Shown here in pieces: positions 8,641 to 17,476 of a stretch of DNA of 64,000 bases. Source of the DNA: Poriferisodalis sp965116245 (GTDB lineage Bacteria > Actinomycetota > Acidimicrobiia > Acidimicrobiales > Poriferisodalaceae). The stretch's first letter is position 1; each line of letters begins with the position of its first letter. The stretch lies in contig OZ220497.1 in NCBI GenBank assembly GCA_965116245.1, forward strand, positions 434,001 to 498,000, given 5' to 3'. The position numbers were made by a program, and so were the translations under genes. The notes beneath the pieces are model-generated. The model saw nothing but the letters and a program-made list of their open reading frames with translations, made no database searches and had not been told where the DNA came from.

Positions 8641-9875
8641 GTCAAGCAGCGCAAGCAGCGGTTGGCGGCGCAGCTCCCGGCGCGCTTGAGGGAATCCGCG
8701 TAGTTGATCTCACTACCGTGCTGATGGGGCCGATGGCGTGCCGAATGCTCGGCGATCACGGTGCCGATGTGATCAGGGTGGAATCGCTGCACGGAGACTC
8801 CACGCGCAACGGCCATCCTGCCCGGTCCGCTGGCATGTCCGGGTTTAGCCTCAACATCCAGCGCAACAAGCGCTCACTGGCCCTGGACCTCAAGACCGAG
8901 GCTGGCCGGTGGGCGATGCAACGGCTATTGGGGACCGCCGACGTGCTGGTCACCAATATGCGGGCCGCAGCACTAGAGCGCCTAGGTCTTGATGCCGACT
9001 CGTTGCGAAGCCTGCACCCCCGACTGATCTGCTGCAGGGCCAACGGATACCGTAGCGATGGCCCGTATGGCGAAAAAGCAGCCTACGACGACGCGATCCA
9101 AGCAGCATCGGGATTATCAAATCTGATTGGCCGCGTCACTGGCGAGCCGGGATTCGTGCCGTCCGTTGTCGCCGACAAGGTCACCGGATTGCACATCGTT
9201 GAGGCCGTGCTGGCGGCGCTGTTCCACCGCGAGCGCACCGGTGTTGCCCAGACCCTTGAAGTTCCGATGTTTGAGACGATGGTCGCCTTCAACCTGGTAG
9301 AGCACTACCGGGGCGCCGTGTTTGAACCGCCGGAGGGGCCATTTGGATACGAACGGCTGCTGACTCCGCACCGGCGTCCCTACCCAACCTCGGATGGCTG
9401 GGTGTGCGTGCTGCCCTACAGCGATGAGCACTACCGGGCCTTCTTTTCATTCGCTGGCCGACCGGAACTAGCGGACGATCCGCGCTTCGCCGACCACAAC
9501 ACGCGCATCACTCACGTGGACGAGCTGTACGCGCTGCTCGGCGAACTCTCGGCTCAACGCACCACCCAGGAGTGGATCGCCTACTGCGACGAGCACTCGA
9601 TTCCGGCTGCGAGAGTCATGGATCTAGCCGAGCTGGACGCAGATCCACAGCTCGCCGCGGTAGGTCTCGTGAGTGTCTCCGATCATCCCAGCGAAGGGGC
9701 TTACCGCTACGTAGCCGATCCGGTGGTTTACTCAGCAACACCGACTCGGCTGAGACGTCATGCTCCGTTGCTCGGCGAGCATGCCCTTGAGATTCTTAGC
9801 GAACTCGGTTACAGCAACGACGAGATCGAAACGCTACGAGAGTGCAACGTAATCGTGGTTCCAGATTCCCCGTGA
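8637..9875 (+). CDS. Class III (CaiB/BaiF) CoA-transferase
   Basis: 412 aa, the normal length. The N-terminal signature GIRVVDLTTVLMGPMACRML with LGDHGADVIRVE, and RNKRSLALDLKTEAGR, are family III hallmarks. An aspartate in the segment KAAYDDAIQAASGLSNL fits the catalytic Asp that forms the aspartyl-CoA anhydride. Such enzymes move CoA between acyl groups (carnitine, formate/oxalate, bile-acid, aromatic acids). The acid is not predictable here. Cotranscribed with the small membrane protein before it. Confidence 0.9.
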   Translation: MSQAAQAAVGGAAPGALEGIRVVDLTTVLMGPMACRMLGDHGADVIRVESLHGDSTRNGHPARSAGMSGFSLNIQRNKRSLALDLKTEAGRWAMQRLLGTADVLVTNMRAAALERLGLDADSLRSLHPRLICCRANGYRSDGPYGEKAAYDDAIQAASGLSNLIGRVTGEPGFVPSVVADKVTGLHIVEAVLAALFHRERTGVAQTLEVPMFETMVAFNLVEHYRGAVFEPPEGPFGYERLLTPHRRPYPTSDGWVCVLPYSDEHYRAFFSFAGRPELADDPRFADHNTRITHVDELYALLGELSAQRTTQEWIAYCDEHSIPAARVMDLAELDADPQLAAVGLVSVSDHPSEGAYRYVADPVVYSATPTRLRRHAPLLGEHALEILSELGYSNDEIETLRECNVIVVPDSP

Positions 9876-9952
9876 TGCCGGGCTCATTGCGAATCTGGCT
9901 TGTGGTGCCTTGTGGTGAATCGGATTGGCAGTCGCGCTTGTGCCGCCAGCGT

Positions 9953-10300
9953 TCACTTGCCCTTGCCGCGTCCTCCGATGCCCTGCTTTAGGGCGCTGAT
10001 GGCAGCGTCTCGCACAGGGATGAACGCGACCAGCACAATGGCCGTGGCTACGTCCATGCCGAAACGACCCAGTCCCAGCACTTCAAGGCTGGCCGCGTAC
10101 GCAAACATGCCTGAGCCAGCGTTGATCTGTGAAATCAACACGAACAAGTAGGCCCAGATCAAGTTGAGGTTGCTCCCGACTATCGGGATGGCCTTGAGTA
10201 CCTCGTTTACCTTGAATTGATCGAGGACACTGTCCACAACCACCATTGCGCCCTGGAAGATCATGCCCAGGACAATCAACGTCAAAATTGTCGCCATCAT
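9953..10300 (-). CDS. Small membrane protein, unknown function
   Basis: 115 aa with two or three hydrophobic segments (ATILTLIVLGMIFQGAMVVV; WAYLFVLISQINAGSGMFAYAA; VATAIVLVAFIPV) and a short basic Gly/Lys tail. It has two adjacent possible ATG starts. It is a single gene, convergent with the CoA-transferase and divergent from valS. Codon use looks normal for the window. No family recognised. Confidence 0.6.
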   Translation of the reverse strand: MMATILTLIVLGMIFQGAMVVVDSVLDQFKVNEVLKAIPIVGSNLNLIWAYLFVLISQINAGSGMFAYAASLEVLGLGRFGMDVATAIVLVAFIPVRDAAISALKQGIGGRGKGK

Positions 10301-10577
10301 GCCAAACGACCCCCTTCGTCAACAGTTCGGCTCAAGTTGCGGCCAGCGAACTCCAGCCGCCAGCACAGCTCACAGTAGTTGCGACTACGGCAAAGATATT
10401 GCATTTTGATGACCGTGCTGGCAGCGTTGACGCGACGAAGTGCCGACACGACGCGGGCTAAGCGGCCTAAGGAGACACGCAGTCCGCCAGACCCACAGAC
10501 CAGACCCAAAGCGCCAGACTCAGCGGCAGTTAGACAGACTCCGTCGGTTGCGGGGCGCGCCGATAGCTTTGCCGCAC

Positions 10578-13247
10578 ATGACCGCAGTACCCGATAGGCC
10601 CACCATTGACGGGCTTGAGGAGAAGTGGTCTCAGCGTTGGGAAACCGAAGGTGTGTACCGCTTCGACCGGACCGCTAGTCGCGATCAGGTATTCAGCATT
10701 GACACCCCGCCTCCCACAGTCAGCGGCTCGCTGCACATGGGCCATGTGTTCAGCTACACCCACGCCGACAACATTGCTCGCTATCGGCGCATGGCGGGTT
10801 ACGAAGTCTTCTACCCGATGGGCTGGGACGACAACGGATTGCCCACAGAGCGGCGCGTGCAAAATTATTTCGGCGTGCGCTGCGACCCTTCGCTGCCCTA
10901 CGACGAGCACTTTCAGCCACCCGTTGACAGCGGCGACCCCAAAGCAGTGGAAGCCCGGGGCGATATAGCGATCTCACGCCGCAACTTCATTGAACTGTGC
11001 CATGTACTAACTGCCGAGGATGAGCGTGCATTTGAGGCTCTATGGCGACGGCTCGGGCTCAGCGTGGACTGGTCAATGACCTACGCGACTATTGACGAGC
11101 GCTGCCAGCGAATAGCGCAGCGCTCATTCCTGGGGAATCTCAACCGCGGCGAGGCCTACCAAATCGAGGCTCCTTCGCTGTGGGATGTCACTTTCGGTAC
11201 CGCTGTGGCCCAGGCCGAGCTCGAGGACCGAGAACGGCCAGGTGCCTACCACCGCCTCGCTTTCGGTCGCACTGGCCTGCCGAGTTCACACGACGACCCA
11301 GCCGAAGACCCAGTCGGACACAACCCAGTTGGAAAAAACCCAGTTGGGCACGACACTGTTGAGATTGAGACCACGCGTCCAGAACTGCTGGCGGCGTGCG
11401 TGGCATTGGTGGCTCACCCCGAAGATGAGCGCTTTCAGCCCCTGTTCGGCACCAGCGTGCGCACTCCACTGTTTGGAGTGGAAGTACCCGTCGTTGCTCA
11501 CCACCTAGCCGAACCCGAAAAGGGCACCGGCATAGCCATGATCTGCACATTCGGCGATACCACAGATGTCACGTGGTGGCGCGAACTCGACCTGCCAGTG
11601 CGGGCCATTGTGGATCGCACAGGACGCATCACAGCCGAGCCTCCGCCCGACATTACCGAAGCCGCTGGGCGCGAGGCCTACGCGCAGCTTGCCGGTAAGA
11701 CTGTGGCAGGCGCCCGCCGTGCGATCGTTGAGCTGCTGCACGACTGTGGCGCTCTCATCGGCGAACCCCGCCAGATAACTCATTCGGTGAAGTTCTTCGA
11801 AAAGGGTGACCGGCCGCTGGAGATTGTCTCAAGCCGACAGTGGTACATCCGCAACGGAGGCCGCGACGCCGCGCTGCGCGACGCCCTCATCGCCCGCGGC
11901 TCGCAGATGACCTGGCACCCGCCCTACATGCAGGGCCGCTACACGAACTGGATTGAAGGTCTGAGCGGCGATTGGCTGATTAGTCGTCAACGCTATTTCG
12001 GCGTGCCGATCCCGCTGTGGTATCGGCTCGACCACGCCGGTCAACCCATATGGGAAAAACCCCTAGTGCCAAGTGATGCTGCTCTGCCGGTGGACCCAAG
12101 CAGCGATGTGCCAGATGGCTACCACGAATCGCAGCGCGGCCAGCCGAACGGCTTCATAGGCGATCACGATGTGATGGACACCTGGGCAACGTCCTCGCTA
12201 ACGCCGCAGATCGCATGCGGATGGAGTGAGGACACAGACCTGTGGGAACGCACCTACCCAATGGATATGCGCCCACAAGGCCATGACATCATCCGGACCT
12301 GGCTGTTCTCCACAGCCGTGCGCAGCCACCTCGGCCACGACCGCGCCCCTTGGAAACACTGCGCTCTATCGGGCTGGATCCTGGACCCGGACCGCAAGAA
12401 GATGTCCAAGTCCAAGGGCAACGTCGTAACGCCGATGGATTTGCTTGATACCTACGGCGCCGACGCTGTGCGCTACTGGGCGGCCAATGGTCGGCCCGGA
12501 ACCGACACCGCCTTTGATGAAGGCCAGATGAAGATTGGTCGCCGCTTGGCGATCAAGCTGGCAAACGCTGGCAAGTTTGTGTTGAAAATGACCGGTGGTG
12601 CTTCGCTGGAGGAAGTAGTGGGTTCTCGTTCGGTCCTCGCCAACTCGCTGGATGCATCAATGTTGGTGGAGCTAGCAGAACTGGTGCGCACCGCAACAGA
12701 CGCATTCGAGAATTTCGACTACGCCCGCTCGCTTGAACGGACCGAACAGTTCTTCTGGCACTTCACCGACGATTACGTGGAGTTGGTAAAGGCCCGCGCC
12801 TATGGAGGAAGCGGCGAGGATGCCGCCAATGATGCCCACCTGGCATTGACGGTGGCGCTCGACACTCTGCTGCGCCTCTTTGCACCGTTTTTGCCGTTCG
12901 TAACCGAAGAGATCTGGTCGTGGTGGCGCACCGATTCGCTCCACCGGTCCAAGTGGCCAGACCCGGACAAGATCGCCGCGATAGCACCTGAAGCCGCCGC
13001 GGGCGCCCTGGAACTCACCTCATCGGTGTTGAGCGACGTTCGACGCGCAAAAACCGAAGCCCGCCGCACCCTGCGCGCTCCCGCTGCGAAGGTGACAGTG
13101 ACAGCCTGCGCTTCTGACCTCGCGACTCTGGAGACAACCCGGTCTGACCTAATAGACGCGGGACACATTGAGGAACTGTCTCTGATCATCAACGATGTTG
13201 CGACGCGTCCCGTCACTGAGGTGGTGCTAGCGCCAGAGCTGTCGTGA
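10578..13247 (+). CDS. valS: Valyl-tRNA synthetase with a repeat insertion in the editing domain
   Basis: 889 aa from ATG 10578. The frame is open upstream to 10440, but those residues are Arg/Gln-rich with no similarity to synthetases, and TAGCTT at 10564-10569 sits 8 nt before this ATG. The HIGH-type motif is HMGH at 53-56, the KMSKS loop is near 607-612 (KKMSKSKGN), and the anticodon-binding domain follows. It charges tRNA-Val with valine and edits threonine through the CP1 domain. Odd: residues ~234-256 hold a three-unit repeat (DPVGHNPVGKNPVGHD) just before the conserved IETTRPE editing motif. Confidence 0.95.
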   Translation: MTAVPDRPTIDGLEEKWSQRWETEGVYRFDRTASRDQVFSIDTPPPTVSGSLHMGHVFSYTHADNIARYRRMAGYEVFYPMGWDDNGLPTERRVQNYFGVRCDPSLPYDEHFQPPVDSGDPKAVEARGDIAISRRNFIELCHVLTAEDERAFEALWRRLGLSVDWSMTYATIDERCQRIAQRSFLGNLNRGEAYQIEAPSLWDVTFGTAVAQAELEDRERPGAYHRLAFGRTGLPSSHDDPAEDPVGHNPVGKNPVGHDTVEIETTRPELLAACVALVAHPEDERFQPLFGTSVRTPLFGVEVPVVAHHLAEPEKGTGIAMICTFGDTTDVTWWRELDLPVRAIVDRTGRITAEPPPDITEAAGREAYAQLAGKTVAGARRAIVELLHDCGALIGEPRQITHSVKFFEKGDRPLEIVSSRQWYIRNGGRDAALRDALIARGSQMTWHPPYMQGRYTNWIEGLSGDWLISRQRYFGVPIPLWYRLDHAGQPIWEKPLVPSDAALPVDPSSDVPDGYHESQRGQPNGFIGDHDVMDTWATSSLTPQIACGWSEDTDLWERTYPMDMRPQGHDIIRTWLFSTAVRSHLGHDRAPWKHCALSGWILDPDRKKMSKSKGNVVTPMDLLDTYGADAVRYWAANGRPGTDTAFDEGQMKIGRRLAIKLANAGKFVLKMTGGASLEEVVGSRSVLANSLDASMLVELAELVRTATDAFENFDYARSLERTEQFFWHFTDDYVELVKARAYGGSGEDAANDAHLALTVALDTLLRLFAPFLPFVTEEIWSWWRTDSLHRSKWPDPDKIAAIAPEAAAGALELTSSVLSDVRRAKTEARRTLRAPAAKVTVTACASDLATLETTRSDLIDAGHIEELSLIINDVATRPVTEVVLAPELS
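11310..11354 (+). repeat. 15-bp in-frame tandem repeat inside valS
   Basis: Three consecutive imperfect 15-nt units beginning ACCCAGTCGG or ACCCAGTTGG encode the repeated peptide (D/N)PVG(H/K) in the CP1 editing domain. Confidence 0.8.
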
Positions 13248-13329
13248 GGCACCTGCGGCGACTTGTCTGTTGTGAGGTGTCTGCCGTGATGCCGCTCCCG
13301 CTGCTGTCCTAAAGCTCAGGTTCTAAAGC

Positions 13330-14535
13330 TCACCCTTCGCCGTCGTCGGCCTCGCCGATTGGTTCCAGCTCCGGGCCCGCTTTACGTGTCGCGCTCGGGC
13401 GTGTAGCGACGGGCGCGCCGAGTCGCTCGCCAGCGGGCGGCGTTGTGTCTGACCCTCCATCTGTTCCGCCGGAGTTCTCGCTGCGAATCCACACGGTTCG
13501 CTGCGGGAACGGAATCTCGATTCCCGCGTCATCGAAGGCTTCTTTGACCCGCTTGCGCATGAGGCGAGCGGTCGCCCATTGCTCCGACGCCTCAGTTCTG
13601 AGCATGACCCGAATCGTGATCGAATCTGCTGCGAAGGCCTGCACACCCACCACGTTGGGTTCCTCTAGCACGGTCGTATCTTCGCCTTGCTCGAGCCACA
13701 CCCCATCAGCCACTCGCTTGATGATCGCTATGGCCTCATCGAGGTCGGTGTCGTAGCTGACGTCAATGTCAAGTGGGACGCGCGCCCACAACTGCGAGTA
13801 GTTACCAACTCGGCTGATGACGCCGTTCGGCACGTACCAGACGGTGCCCCCTAAATCACGCAGGCGGGTCGTGCGCAAGCCCACAGCCTCCACCGTTCCT
13901 GAGGCCTCGCCGAGGTCAATCCAGTCACCGACGCCGTATTGGTCCTCGATGAGCATGAAGATGCCGGTGAGCAAGTCCCGCACAAGTGACTGGGCTCCGA
14001 AACCGACAGCGACACCCACGATTCCAGCCCCAGCAATGAGTGGACCGAGATTCACATCGAACTCGCCAAGCAGCATCATGAGCGCTACAGCCCAGATGAT
14101 GGTGGTGGCGATGCTCTTGAACAGTGTTCCGAGGGTGGCCGCCCGCTGCTTTGACCGTTCGGTTCGATCGCTTAGCTGCTTCAGCTTTGACTTGAGCCGC
14201 TCCGGGTCCCAACCGCGACCCTCAGTTTGGGTTCGCTCCGCTTCATCCTCTTGCGCGTGCTCTTTGTCAGAGGCAATGCGGGCCACAAGCTGATCGACGG
14301 CACGTCGCATGACCCGGCGGGCAACTATCGCCAGCAGCACTATCACCAAGACTGTGAGCGGCTTGTCCACGATCCACACCGAAGCGGACGCAAATCCCTC
14401 GCTGCCGGTCCAGTCCAAAATGCGCTCGCAAACCCAGCTCGGCTCGGTGCCACAGACTTCGGCGCTTCTGCTGGCTTCCAAGAGGGCATCTACCGCGTCG
14501 GTGGCAGATTCGGCTTGTGCAAGCAGTTGCCTCAT
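13330..14535 (-). CDS. MscS-family mechanosensitive channel
   Basis: 401 aa with an N-terminal hydrophobic segment (~45-70), a charged linker with likely coiled-coil character (RLKSKLKQLSDRTERSKQR), two further membrane helices, and the pore helix and beta domain. The signature GAGIVGVAVGFGAQSLVRDLLTG is the MscS TM3/beta junction. It is followed by EDQYGVGDWIDLGEASGTVEAVGLRTTRLRD. The C-terminal ~60 residues are Pro/Ala/Thr-rich. It releases solutes under hypo-osmotic shock. A TAAGCT hexamer 7 nt upstream of the ATG suggests a leaderless transcript. Confidence 0.93.
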   Translation of the reverse strand: MRQLLAQAESATDAVDALLEASRSAEVCGTEPSWVCERILDWTGSEGFASASVWIVDKPLTVLVIVLLAIVARRVMRRAVDQLVARIASDKEHAQEDEAERTQTEGRGWDPERLKSKLKQLSDRTERSKQRAATLGTLFKSIATTIIWAVALMMLLGEFDVNLGPLIAGAGIVGVAVGFGAQSLVRDLLTGIFMLIEDQYGVGDWIDLGEASGTVEAVGLRTTRLRDLGGTVWYVPNGVISRVGNYSQLWARVPLDIDVSYDTDLDEAIAIIKRVADGVWLEQGEDTTVLEEPNVVGVQAFAADSITIRVMLRTEASEQWATARLMRKRVKEAFDDAGIEIPFPQRTVWIRSENSGGTDGGSDTTPPAGERLGAPVATRPSATRKAGPELEPIGEADDGEG

Positions 14536-14542
14536 AACCAGG

Positions 14543-14548
14543 AGCTTA
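14543..14548 (-). promoter_or_regulatory. Candidate -10 box, mscS-like gene
   Basis: TAAGCT on the minus strand ends 7 nt before the ATG at 14535, fitting leaderless transcription. No clear -35 was seen. Confidence 0.4.
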
Positions 14549-14612
14549 GAAGCAGGCGCCTACATCGCCCGTGAGCCAGCGAGACAGTGAAACAGTGAGA
14601 CAGTGAGCTGCC

Positions 14613-14618
14613 TAACAT
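14613..14618 (+). promoter_or_regulatory. Candidate -10 box, enoyl-CoA hydratase gene
   Basis: TAACAT ends 7 nt before the ATG at 14626. Divergent from the mscS-like candidate box, so both promoters fit in about 75 bp. Confidence 0.4.
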
Positions 14619-14625
14619 CGCTGCA

Positions 14626-15450
14626 ATGTCGAACGATGCAGTGGCCGCAGGCAGCGGGGATCAAACTCACAACGGAACTTCCCCACCGGTGCTGTATGAA
14701 GTCGCTGGCGGGGTGGCCACTATCACGCTGAACCGGCCCGACTACCGCAACGCTCTAAGCGTTGAGATCGTAAACGGTATGGGTGACTCCCTAGAGGCGG
14801 CTCTCGCCGACGCTGACGCGAGAGTCATCTTGTTCACTCACGTCGGTAACACATTTTGCGCGGGTGCCGACTTGCGTGCTGCTCAGCCCGGCATAAACCA
14901 GCCAACCCTGCGCTACAACTTCGTGGAGATTCTCGAGCGGATCATGACCTGCGAAAAGCCAATAGTTGGAAGACTTGCGGGTCACGCCACGGCAGGTGGT
15001 GTCGGCCTAGCCGCAGCGTTGGACATCTCAATCGCGAGCGACGACGCAATCATCGGCTTCACCGAGGTTCGCATCGGCGTAGCGCCCGCAGTCATCTCCG
15101 TTGTCTGCCTGCCCAAACTGCGCCGCGCCGACGCCAGCGAGCTCTTCTTAGAGGGTGAACGCGTGCCCGCCCCTCGAGCCGCAGCCGCCGGACTAATCAA
15201 TCGCGCTGTGCCGCTTGACGAACTGGACAATGAGGTCTCCAAGACGCTGCAGCGACTGTTGCGCGGCGGTCCCAACGCTTTGGCCAACACAAAACAGCTC
15301 GTCACCAAGGTGCCGCAGATGCCAAGGGCGCAAGCCTGGGAATGGACGGCAGAACTGAGCCAACAGCTCTTCGGCAGCGATGAGGCCTCCGAAGGTATCG
15401 CTGCGTTCCGCGAGCGCCGAGACGCCACCTGGATTCCGCCCGCGCAGTAG
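14626..15450 (+). CDS. Enoyl-CoA hydratase/isomerase family protein
   Basis: 274 aa, crotonase fold. NRPDYRNALSVEIVNGM and GNTFCAGADLRAA (oxyanion-hole strand) and HATAGGVGLAAALDISIAS (second oxyanion glycine) are all visible. The catalytic positions of true hydratases (two Glu) are not both obvious: the segment VRIGVAPAVISVV has no Glu at the second position, so isomerase, hydrolase or decarboxylase activity is possible. It is followed 11 bp later by a second crotonase gene, and the two may act in sequence in an acyl-CoA catabolic route. Confidence 0.88.
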   Translation: MSNDAVAAGSGDQTHNGTSPPVLYEVAGGVATITLNRPDYRNALSVEIVNGMGDSLEAALADADARVILFTHVGNTFCAGADLRAAQPGINQPTLRYNFVEILERIMTCEKPIVGRLAGHATAGGVGLAAALDISIASDDAIIGFTEVRIGVAPAVISVVCLPKLRRADASELFLEGERVPAPRAAAAGLINRAVPLDELDNEVSKTLQRLLRGGPNALANTKQLVTKVPQMPRAQAWEWTAELSQQLFGSDEASEGIAAFRERRDATWIPPAQ

Positions 15451-15461
15451 CGTCAGCATCT

Positions 15462-16247
15462 GTGAGTGGACAGGTTCACCTTGAGCGCAACGGCCATATT
15501 GGGCGCATCGTCCTAGATCATCCCGAACGCCACAACGCCATCAGCGCGCAGATGTGGGGCGGCATTACCGCGGCAGCCAACGAACTGGAAGCCGACCAGG
15601 AGATTCGCGTGGTGGTGATACGCGGCGCAGGCGAGCGTGCGTTCGCCGCGGGTGCCGACATAAGCCAGTTCAGTGAACGACGTTCTGATGCCAGCGGCAA
15701 TCGCGACTACGACGACACCACATCGCGAGCCCACTCGGCGTTGCTCGGCTTATCCAAACCGCTTATAGCCGCCATCGGCGGCTACTGCATCGGAGGCGGA
15801 CTCGCCGTAGCTCTAACAGCCGACTTGCGTGTCGCCACCGACGATGCTCAGTTCACCATCCCCGCGGCGCGGCTGGGGCTCGGCTATGGCGTATCGGGAT
15901 TTGGCATGCTGATGCGCCTAGTCGGCCCATCAGCCGCGAAGCGCATCTTCTTCCTGGCTGACCGCTTTGGAGCACAGGAGGCACTGCAGATGGGCCTCGT
16001 CAACCGGGTCGTTCCAACAACGCAGCTCGATGCAGCGGTCAAAGAGTGGACCGATTTGGTTGTCCAAAACGCTCCCTTGACAATCGCTGCGGCCAAAACA
16101 GCGATGACGCAATGGCAAAAACCTGAATCTCAACGCGACTTCACCCAGGCGCAGGCCATGATTCAAGCCTGCTTCGACAGCGCCGACTATGCCGAAGGCG
16201 TTGACGCGTTCATGAACAAGCGACCGCCCCAGTTCAAGGGTCGCTGA
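15462..16247 (+). CDS. Enoyl-CoA hydratase/isomerase family protein
   Basis: 261 aa from GTG. Crotonase signatures: LDHPERHNAISAQMW, GERAFAAGADISQF, and IGGYCIGGGLAVALTADLRVA for the CoA-binding and oxyanion region. It has the typical PAARLGLGYGVSG segment. A TAGCGT box, which includes the stop codon of the preceding crotonase, ends 8 nt before the GTG, so it might also have its own leaderless promoter. The exact substrate cannot be told from sequence. Convergent with rsgA after 11 bp. Confidence 0.9.
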   Translation: MSGQVHLERNGHIGRIVLDHPERHNAISAQMWGGITAAANELEADQEIRVVVIRGAGERAFAAGADISQFSERRSDASGNRDYDDTTSRAHSALLGLSKPLIAAIGGYCIGGGLAVALTADLRVATDDAQFTIPAARLGLGYGVSGFGMLMRLVGPSAAKRIFFLADRFGAQEALQMGLVNRVVPTTQLDAAVKEWTDLVVQNAPLTIAAAKTAMTQWQKPESQRDFTQAQAMIQACFDSADYAEGVDAFMNKRPPQFKGR

Positions 16248-16258
16248 GCCGCGCTGCG

Positions 16259-17476
16259 CTAGCTGCGGAGATAGCGGCCGGGTGAACCGCTAGGTGAGGC
16301 GCCGGGTGTACTGCCCGCCTCCATGTCGGCAACTAGGTGAAGGTAAGTGCGCAGGCGCGCAGGCGCCATCTCACCGGCCTCAACTGCTGCACCGACAGCG
16401 CAATCGGGCTCGGCTCCGTGGGCACAATCAGCGAAGCGGCAGTGCTGCGCCAACTCAGCCACGTCGCTGAAGGTGGTCGCCAACCCGTCAAGTGCGCCCG
16501 CGTACGCCGACAGGCCCAGATCGCCCGCCCACGGAACCAGATTCTGCAAGCCGGGCGAATCCACCACTGTCCCTCCGCTGGAGCCGCCGACCGGCACCAG
16601 TTGGCGACGCACTGTGGTGTGACGGCCGCGTCCATCGGGACTTAGGGGAGCCACGGCGGCCACCTCCGCGCGGGCGAGCCTGTTCACCAACGATGACTTC
16701 CCGACACCCGACGGTCCACTTAGCGCGACCGTCGCACCGTTGCCGGTTAGGTCTCCGAGTTGGTCAAGTCCGCGACCGTCGATGGCGCTGGTCATGATGA
16801 TCGGCACTGTTTCGTTGGCCGCACCTAGCCGCACCCGCAGAGCGTCGACGGTTTGTTCGCAGTCATAACGCGACACTGTGTCAATCTTGTTGACAACAAT
16901 CACCGGTTGAGTACCACCACCAAACGCCGCTGTGAGATACCACTCAATCCGATGATCGTTCTTGAGACTGATCTTGGTTCTGGTCTTGGCCCGGTACCTA
17001 GCTCCGATCTTGGTTCCAGTTCTGGTTGTGGGGCTGGTCGTTGGTGAAGTGGCGACATCGCCAGCCTGCCTCGCTGTTGTGACCACTGCCAGCACGTCGG
17101 CGTTGGCGGCTACTAACTGCGGTTGCGGTCTAGCTCCCCGAGCACGGCGGCACAGTAAGGAGGTGCGGTCCAGCACGGCGGCTATCCCCACCCTACGGTC
17201 GTGGCGCGGCTCAAGCGTGTGTATCACCCAATCACCCACAGTGGGGTAATCGAATGGCGACTGCGCTGCGTCGCGTGCGGCTGCATCAAGCGCACCGGTA
17301 GCTATGCCTCGCTCGTTGACTAACTCATAGGCACCGCGGTGCTCAACAGCGACGCGACTAAAGCCGTGACCAGGCGGACTCTGCTGTGTGGTGTCGGAGC
17401 GTCGACACCAGCCAAGCTGGGCCAAAGAAACTCTCGACTCTTCTGAGACAGCAAGCGGCTCCGCGCCGTCACTCAC
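16259..17476 (-). CDS. rsgA: Ribosome biogenesis GTPase RsgA (circularly permuted) with a linker insertion
   Basis: 405 aa. The order of G motifs is permuted as in RsgA/YjeQ: NKID (G4) first, then GPSGVGKSSLVN (G1), GRGRHTTV (switch), DSPGLQ (G3). The C-terminal zinc knuckle HCRFADCAHGAEPDC is present. The N-terminal OB region ends with QLVAANADVLAVVTTA. It acts in late 30S subunit maturation. Odd: about 40 residues of Thr/Arg/Lys low complexity (TSPTTSPTTRTGTKI and following, roughly 145-180) sit between the OB fold and G4. The first 8 bp overlap the end of the solute-binding protein gene. Confidence 0.93.
   Translation of the reverse strand: MSDGAEPLAVSEESRVSLAQLGWCRRSDTTQQSPPGHGFSRVAVEHRGAYELVNERGIATGALDAAARDAAQSPFDYPTVGDWVIHTLEPRHDRRVGIAAVLDRTSLLCRRARGARPQPQLVAANADVLAVVTTARQAGDVATSPTTSPTTRTGTKIGARYRAKTRTKISLKNDHRIEWYLTAAFGGGTQPVIVVNKIDTVSRYDCEQTVDALRVRLGAANETVPIIMTSAIDGRGLDQLGDLTGNGATVALSGPSGVGKSSLVNRLARAEVAAVAPLSPDGRGRHTTVRRQLVPVGGSSGGTVVDSPGLQNLVPWAGDLGLSAYAGALDGLATTFSDVAELAQHCRFADCAHGAEPDCAVGAAVEAGEMAPARLRTYLHLVADMEAGSTPGASPSGSPGRYLRS

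Noticed and set aside
13287..13333. TAAAGCTCA direct repeat between valS and the mscS-like gene
   Set aside because: Only two 9-bp copies in a short convergent gap, no stem or further copies, so probably chance.
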